From assembly GCA_016218815.1 (NCBI GenBank), contig JACRCX010000052.1, positions 1 to 63,148 on the forward strand: 63,148 bases of DNA. The letters run 5' to 3'. The notes below the pieces were generated by a model. That model was not told the origin of the DNA, did no database searches, and saw only the letters and a program-made list of their open reading frames with translations. Numbering within the stretch: position 1 is the first letter of the stretch; each line of letters begins with the position of its first letter. The position numbers and the translations under genes were made by a program. The stretch is from Deltaproteobacteria bacterium (GTDB lineage: Bacteria > Myxococcota_A > Polyangia > DRWM01 > JAAZOP01). Shown here piece after piece: positions 59,501-63,148 of this stretch.

Positions 59501-62145
59501 CGCAAGGCCGCCGGGTCTTCGTCGAGTACGGCGATCGCCTCTGCACGCTGGACAGCGATCCGGACGATACGTGCGACCCGGCCTCGCCGCCGCCCGCGCC
59601 CGACTCGTGCGACTGCGACGAGGACGGCGGCACCGAGGAGTCGTACACCTACGACGCGCGCCAGCGCCTTGCGCGCAAGCAGGCGGTGCGCTCGGACGGC
59701 CTCGTGGTGCTGGACTACCGGTACACGTACGACGTCGCCTCCAACATCGTCCGCATCGACGATGATCGGCGCCCCGCCAGCGGGGCGTCCCGAGCGACCG
59801 AAGGGAGTCGAGGGGCCGATCCGCGGTTGCCCGACGGCTTCGTCCCCTACGACATCGAGTACAGCTATGACGCGCTGAATCGCCTTACCCGCGCGACGCC
59901 GCTCTACGCGGTCCCCCAGCCGCATCGGGTGCAGGAGCAGACGTGGTCGTTCGACTCGCTGGGCTCGATGCTGGAGTGGGACGACGTGACCGGCCACTTC
60001 TACGCATGGTCGCTCGGGCAGATCACGAACGGCCTCGAGCTGACCCAGCGTGGCGATGGTGATCCCGGCGTCGGCCCCTTGCCGCGAGTCGGCGGAGTCC
60101 CCGTCGACCTCCTCGGCCGCCCGGTAGCGGCTCGTGCCGGCCCTGCGCCGCACGCGCTCTACGAGGCGACCGCGCGCGGCGCCGACCCGGACACGCTGCG
60201 AGCGTACTACGACGCCGCAGGCAACATGATGGCCCTCGTGGTCCACCGTCCTGACGGCTGCGGCCGAGAGGACACCCCGGGGACCGGCGACGTGGCGGCG
60301 GGTGGCCCGGATGGCGCCGGCTGTCGCGAGGGTCCGGACTTCCGGCTGATGTTTGCGTGGGACGAGGTGGGCAACCTCCTGGCGGTGGAGCGCCAGACGC
60401 TATTCGACACCACGGCCGAGACCTGCGGCGCTCCCGGTGGCGCCTGGCCCGTCCTCGATGAGGACGACGAGGAGTACTTCGGCCCGGGCGAGGAGGCCGG
60501 CCGAGCGACGCACGCGTGGTGTCCCACGGCCCGCGTGGACAACACGTACGACTTCGGCGGCCAGCGGCGCCTGAAGTACGAGGAGAACATCACCGACGAC
60601 ACCGGTCGTATCCCCGAGCTTGGCTCGCTGTACATCAGCGCCTCCTTCGAGAAGCGCGAGGGGGAGCTGAACGAAACCACCTGGGTCTTCGACGAGGGCC
60701 TCACCGCGCGCTACCTGTGGAACGAGGCGGGTATCCTGTTCGAGCTGGACGCGCCGCGTGGGGACGGCCTGCCTCCTGGCGGCGCCGAGATGCCGCGGAC
60801 CCGGCTGACGCTCACGAACCAGATCGGCTCCGCTTCTACGATCCTCGACGCCGACACCGGGGCCGCCGCCGAGATCCTGAGCCAGCTTCCGTACGGCGCC
60901 GAGGAGCAGACCTACCCCCGAGTCGAGGACATGGACGACCCCACCGCCTTCGCGCCGCGGTACGAATTCACGGGGAAGGAGAGGGACCGGGGGGTGGGGC
61001 TGGTGTACTTTGGGGCCCGGAGCTTGGACCCAAGGCTTGCTCGCTGGGTGTCCGTGGACCCCGCGACCTTGCACGCGGGAGTCGTTTCGGGCCAGTTCAA
61101 CCCGTATTCCTTCCTCCTGGGTCGACCTCTTGCGAACCGGGACGCGTTCGGGCTCTGGGACTTCCTCGACAGCATCATCGAGGGCGTCGAGGCGGCGGCC
61201 GAGGCCGTCAACGAGTACGTCGTTGAGCCCATCAACGAGAACGTAGTGCAGCCGGTGAACGACGCTCTCCATACAGCCGGAACCGCGGTGATCGATGCCG
61301 CGGAGGCTGCCTATGACGGCGGGGCAGCTGCCGTCAACGCCTACGTTCAGCACTGGGGTGCCGTGAACGAGAACGGGCTCGTGGAAGGAATGTATCGTAC
61401 GTTCACGGATTTCCCAGCTTCGACCGGGGCGGCAACAGTCGCCGGGTCGCAGGCAGTCGCCAACTACTACGGATACGAACTGACGGATACCGGCGAGCAG
61501 ATCGCCTATACGACGGGCTACGTTGCAGGCGGTGTGGCTCAGGGGTTGGCCGAGGGCTACGCCACGAGCATCGCGTTCGAAGCCGCTGGGAGCCAGATGG
61601 TCGGCAGCGCCGCGCGAGCGGCATCTACTGAGCCGACGAACCCGGCGCCGGGTCCCCGACCGGCGACTGCCCCAGGTGCCGCAGCCGCGACCTCCTCAAC
61701 TACGCAGGAGGCCGCCACGGCGACGACCGCAAGAACCGGTGCAGGGGCCGCAACGAGTCCCGCGCCGGCCACCCCCGCGGCCTCCGCGGGTGTCGAAACC
61801 CCGTCCGGTTGCTTCCTGGAGGGTAGCCCGCAGGCGTCGTACGCTCGTGCTGAGACAGCGCCCCGCGCCCACTACGAGCCACCCGCCGTCACCGGCACCG
61901 CAAGCGCAGGTCGGTACATCCAGCCGGATAGGTCGGCCACGGATGTGCTTCAGCAGAGCCAACATCCAGGCCTGGACGCCTTCTCCAGCACAACACACAC
62001 GCACCCGGCCAGGATCGACGTGAATCCGAGCAATCCTTCCTTGGGATCGACCAGACTCCAGGACCCGCGCCCGGTGACCGGAGCGGAGGTGGACAACATC
62101 ATGAATGGCACGGCGACCCGAGCTGGATCCCGAGGTCACTCATGA
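56563..62145 (+). CDS. TcB/Rhs polymorphic toxin, 5'-truncated
   Basis: 1860 residues from the first available GTG; the true gene began further upstream. Residues 1-85 are the end of the TcdB mid/N region (RVRIADVNGSSTTDVMWGTA, NGMGKTSEIAYRPSTAY). Then come many YD/Rhs repeats (YDAFGRVTRAWTTDG, YDTLGRRIVNHDPDAGDYRY, YDAIDRLVSTRDARGVINRY) and the Rhs core YEFTGKERDRGVGLVYFGAR-SLDPRLARWVSVDP at about 1467-1500, followed by PLANRDAFGLWD, the likely self-cleavage region. Beyond it lies a variable tail of about 340 residues with an Ala/Thr/Pro linker and an unrecognised C-terminal domain. An element at 59767-59816 is inserted in frame. The stop overlaps the next gene. Confidence 0.85.
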   Translation: MNRVRIADVNGSSTTDVMWGTARDYQFLDFTGGIQPRLLVAVQNGMGKTSEIAYRPSTAYAADGREAGDPWTTFAPFPMQVVASSTVTDGLGASYVTEYSYRNAFYDGWEAEFRGFGEAQAKTLGDANSPTTVSTTTFEPGLMPDWACADLADGSYRRGLLNPTCRFRENPLEALKGAVTYSTTCDESGSICQGVGTTVFNVKKLYQPAGSDRSVWFAYPSYTTGLVYDTSVVPSGEADVPGGGYHILDLDGEGEGDGTWTIPRKSFSGSGHVYTLSSWTAVVDAWGNVTKSVNYGATELTGDEVTTHAVFDEALIHDLYIHRVRESWTNAAYGVDPADDADDPAKLGRTIITYPASGPCRHLPSKVEVAGSSAYAWDNFPARVGGDPPTFRYVRSSARYGRFCQPNQTCTGAECGAATGILGQAWVTYDDEYAVFPVRETIDVSHPGHDGPQPAIRADGTGSVLSTSATWYAEYGAIHTATDPSGLTTSVALDNLGRPVRMYGPGCAEPKAAIEYHLGSPLSYVHTVTNEGECGEGGTDESGGIGAGMGAVMQAFAWVDGMGRARGAVSEGSSTDGLSGGNWIRSGIQTFDAKGAVQRAYLPNAIVFSVASPGSFSLAPDPTTLYARSAYDAFGRVTRAWTTDGTAVVATRYGALVTDIWDAGDLAPGIYSGTPATTYVDGLGRTVRTVERNRSEGSTALETFATNLRYNSIGAVVEMQRGAVSGAERDSSFVGNEFVLKLQDYDTLGRRIVNHDPDAGDYRYAYDAIDRLVSTRDARGVINRYWYDRGGRLVAEDLGGEVEYSATGWTAAGGADGVTCLLDVHDLPVLPLPGGGCFDVLYGFDEEFDPPAEAWTTEWLPGPGASCAGHPAQGPLAGRPSWTRDRSGTVVLGYDCHGWAVWSVRQVNPDTSVGYPSWSTFDEAQRLLTEKHPDGSMFDFAYTSRGLLHDVQFEENVPDPDGSGTIRASRPLIRETRYDAQGRRVFVEYGDRLCTLDSDPDDTCDPASPPPAPDSCDCDEDGGTEESYTYDARQRLARKQAVRSDGLVVLDYRYTYDVASNIVRIDDDRRPASGASRATEGSRGADPRLPDGFVPYDIEYSYDALNRLTRATPLYAVPQPHRVQEQTWSFDSLGSMLEWDDVTGHFYAWSLGQITNGLELTQRGDGDPGVGPLPRVGGVPVDLLGRPVAARAGPAPHALYEATARGADPDTLRAYYDAAGNMMALVVHRPDGCGREDTPGTGDVAAGGPDGAGCREGPDFRLMFAWDEVGNLLAVERQTLFDTTAETCGAPGGAWPVLDEDDEEYFGPGEEAGRATHAWCPTARVDNTYDFGGQRRLKYEENITDDTGRIPELGSLYISASFEKREGELNETTWVFDEGLTARYLWNEAGILFELDAPRGDGLPPGGAEMPRTRLTLTNQIGSASTILDADTGAAAEILSQLPYGAEEQTYPRVEDMDDPTAFAPRYEFTGKERDRGVGLVYFGARSLDPRLARWVSVDPATLHAGVVSGQFNPYSFLLGRPLANRDAFGLWDFLDSIIEGVEAAAEAVNEYVVEPINENVVQPVNDALHTAGTAVIDAAEAAYDGGAAAVNAYVQHWGAVNENGLVEGMYRTFTDFPASTGAATVAGSQAVANYYGYELTDTGEQIAYTTGYVAGGVAQGLAEGYATSIAFEAAGSQMVGSAARAASTEPTNPAPGPRPATAPGAAAATSSTTQEAATATTARTGAGAATSPAPATPAASAGVETPSGCFLEGSPQASYARAETAPRAHYEPPAVTGTASAGRYIQPDRSATDVLQQSQHPGLDAFSSTTHTHPARIDVNPSNPSLGSTRLQDPRPVTGAEVDNIMNGTATRAGSRGHS
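59767..59816. repeat. Repeat element inside the Rhs coding region
   Basis: GCCCCGC-CA-GCGGGGC is followed by CCGAGCGACCGAAGGGAGTC and GAGGGG. It is read in frame as RRPASGASRATEGSRGA between two Rhs repeats, where homologous repeats have only a short loop. The second half matches the core at 23463-23506 and belongs to a GAGCG...GTCGAGGGG type of dispersed repeat. Confidence 0.6.
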
Positions 62146-62483
62146 GCGTCGGACCGGAAGAGCTCATCGCCCACCAATTGGGGGACCACCGAGTCACCTC
62201 GATTGCTTGGTCCGATGACGGAAAGAACCTACTGTTGGCCGTTCGCCCCCCTGGCGAGATCGATGGCCGAGTTGTCATCGAGTTCGTGTGGGCGACGAAT
62301 GTCAGGATCGACCTAGACTTTGGAACCTACCTGGGAGAGGCGTTGGTATGGGAGGGAAGGGTGGAGGCGATACCGGATTCCGACCGCCGTTCGGTGCGTA
62401 TTGACTTCGGTGGAACTCCACGAGGCTTCATTCGCGTTGTCTGTAACGAAGTTCGCTACCCGCCCAACGACTCGCATCGCTGA
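62142..62483 (+). CDS. Candidate immunity protein of the Rhs toxin
   Basis: A 113-residue acidic cytoplasmic protein with no signal peptide and beta-rich sequence (VTSIAWSDDGKNLLLAVRPP, RVVIEFVWATNVRIDLDFGT, SVRIDFGGTPRGFIRVVCNE). Its ATG overlaps the toxin stop as ATGA, the usual layout of a polymorphic toxin and its immunity gene. Codon use is less GC-rich than the toxin core, again usual for such cassettes. I do not recognise a named family. The call rests on position, size and composition. Confidence 0.6.
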   Translation: MSVGPEELIAHQLGDHRVTSIAWSDDGKNLLLAVRPPGEIDGRVVIEFVWATNVRIDLDFGTYLGEALVWEGRVEAIPDSDRRSVRIDFGGTPRGFIRVVCNEVRYPPNDSHR

Positions 62484-62563
62484 AGAGTTGCGGCCCGGGC
62501 CCGGGCCCGGCCCCCCAGTCCCAGGCTTCCGCCATCGCGAGTCCCGGCAAACGCGGCGCGGCC

Positions 62564-62658
62564 CCCCGGACCCAGGCAATTCCCCTGCGATTCCCCGGCC
62601 CCGGACCCAGGCAATTCCCCTGCGGCCCGGCCCCCCGGACCCAGGCAATTCCCCTGCG
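62564..62658. repeat. Three perfect 26-bp direct repeats
   Basis: The unit CCCCGGACCCAGGCAATTCC plus CCTGCG occurs at 62564-62589, 62599-62624 and 62633-62658, separated by 9 and 8 bp. A degenerate copy may lie near 62511. The gap 62484-62823 (340 bp) holds these repeats and GC-rich sequence and no gene. It lies just downstream of the Y1-type transposase gene. Confidence 0.75.
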
Positions 62659-62823
62659 AGCTCGCGTCAACAGCCCGCAACGAGCGTCCGGTTCCCGACC
62701 CCACGCCGCGATGTCGCCAGCGAGCTCTCCGATTCGGGGTTTCCGGCGGGGTTGAACGAGGGGTGGGCGCACCGGCGCTCTCGCCGGACGCCCGGCGGCC
62801 GAACCTGGGCCCCTCGGCCGGGA

Positions 62824-63148
62824 TTAGCTCGGGGCAGGCCGACAAACGGCGTGGTGCCGGACCCGCATCAGCCAGGTGCCCCACGGGAACAACGCGCCAT
62901 GGTCCCCCTCACGCCAACGCAGCCAGGCCTTCCGGTACTCCTCGAGGAAGGCCAACAACCGACCGATCGCGCCGACCCGGACCTCCGCGTCCTTCGCCGC
63001 GATCCGGGGGTTCATCCCGCGCCGCCGCTCCCACGTCCCGGGCCGGTCGCTCGGATCGCAACGCATCACCCCGTCCATCCCCAGGAACGAACGTCCCGCA
63101 CGCCGGAACTCCGCCCGAACCTCGGTCTCGCGTGCGACGAGCCGCTCG
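62824..63148 (-). CDS. REP-associated tyrosine (Y1) transposase, C-terminal part
   Basis: A partial leftward gene whose 5' end lies beyond the window; about 107 residues are visible, and the frame is open to the window edge. It has a helical, Arg-rich sequence (VARETEVRAEFRRAGRSFLG, AIGRLLAFLEEYRKAWLRWR) and ends LFPWGTWLMRVRHHAVC. I recall this FPxGTYxLR-type ending from the C-termini of IS200-like REP-associated transposases in GC-rich deltaproteobacterial genomes. The catalytic HUH and Tyr residues would be upstream, outside the window. Such enzymes mobilise short palindromic repeats, and 26-bp repeats lie directly downstream. Confidence 0.55.
   Translation of the reverse strand, partial: ERLVARETEVRAEFRRAGRSFLGMDGVMRCDPSDRPGTWERRRGMNPRIAAKDAEVRVGAIGRLLAFLEEYRKAWLRWREGDHGALFPWGTWLMRVRHHAVCRPAPS

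Noticed and set aside
57748..60246. A minus-strand open frame of 832 codons inside the Rhs gene
   Set aside because: It is a shadow of the Rhs repeats; the plus strand carries unambiguous YD repeats.
62564..62658. Possible CRISPR array from three 26-bp repeats
   Set aside because: The intervals are only 8-9 bp, far too short for spacers, and there are only three units and no cas genes in the window.
62313..62772. Minus-strand frames with repeated GELPGSGG-like peptides
   Set aside because: These are translations of the 26-bp direct repeats; they lack a ribosome binding site and overlap the candidate immunity gene.

Overview
The window is a GC-rich (about 70%), gene-dense bacterial chromosome segment that most likely comes from a Myxococcota (deltaproteobacterial-type) genome. 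Support comes from the protein families: a C-terminal MYXO-CTERM-like sorting tail (42929-43486), DUF4215 Cys-rich repeats and a MopE-like DDDCDG motif (29683-32907), IgGFc-binding-domain lipoproteins, and about fifteen lipoproteins, many of which have an Asp/Ala/Gly-rich spacer right after the lipobox Cys. No rRNA, tRNA or CRISPR array was seen. Third codon positions are almost all G or C, so long antisense shadow frames are common and were discounted.

Layout. 0-8.5 kb: a GC-rich hairpin repeat array, two tandem paralogous IgGFc-binding lipoproteins, an M15 D,D-carboxypeptidase, a 46-residue basic protein, a malic enzyme with a histone-like N-terminal tail, and a soluble histidine kinase fused to a receiver. 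8.5-13.5 kb: an ATGA-coupled pair (M64 peptidase, LVIVD-repeat protein), a metallo-beta-lactamase-fold hydrolase and metY. 13.5-21.5 kb: a complete heavy-metal efflux locus, read leftward as response regulator, sensor kinase, TolC-type factor, membrane fusion protein and RND pump. A CusR-box-like palindrome lies between the kinase and the efflux genes. 21.6-24.4 kb: four copies of a GGAGAGGTGG-type repeat in alternating orientation bracket a GxxExxY gene and a HEAT-like gene. 24.5-29.1 kb: a compact operon of amidohydrolase lipoprotein, GPH-type sugar symporter and sphingosine-phosphate-lyase-like PLP enzyme. 29-49.4 kb: mainly secreted proteins and lipoproteins (DUF4215, beta-propeller, vWA, beta-helix, a five-domain repeat protein, a TonB receptor), with ribA, a MOSC protein and a tRNA-modification-type methyltransferase among them. 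49.5-53.9 kb: a Cys-rich 87-residue protein, a two-subunit CoA-transferase coupled to a family 4 uracil-DNA glycosylase, and a radical SAM protein.

54.0-63.1 kb looks like an acquired, rearranged region with lower and more mixed GC. It holds a near-consensus promoter driving two small coupled ORFs, an IS with a frameshifted DDE transposase, and a TcB/Rhs polymorphic-toxin gene whose 5' part is missing at the IS boundary. That gene is followed by an ATGA-coupled candidate immunity gene, a 26-bp direct repeat array and the C-terminal part of what looks like a REP-associated (Y1) transposase.

Several classes of small dispersed repeats run through the window. The most notable is a palindrome with 9-bp arms and a GA loop that sits in frame inside two unrelated enzymes (the methyltransferase and the uracil-DNA glycosylase) and also between genes. 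Its arms vary in a compensatory way, like the protein-coding palindromic elements known from Rickettsia. Promoters of the form TTGNNN-N16/18-TANNNT can be read upstream of many genes, and two of them imply leaderless transcripts.
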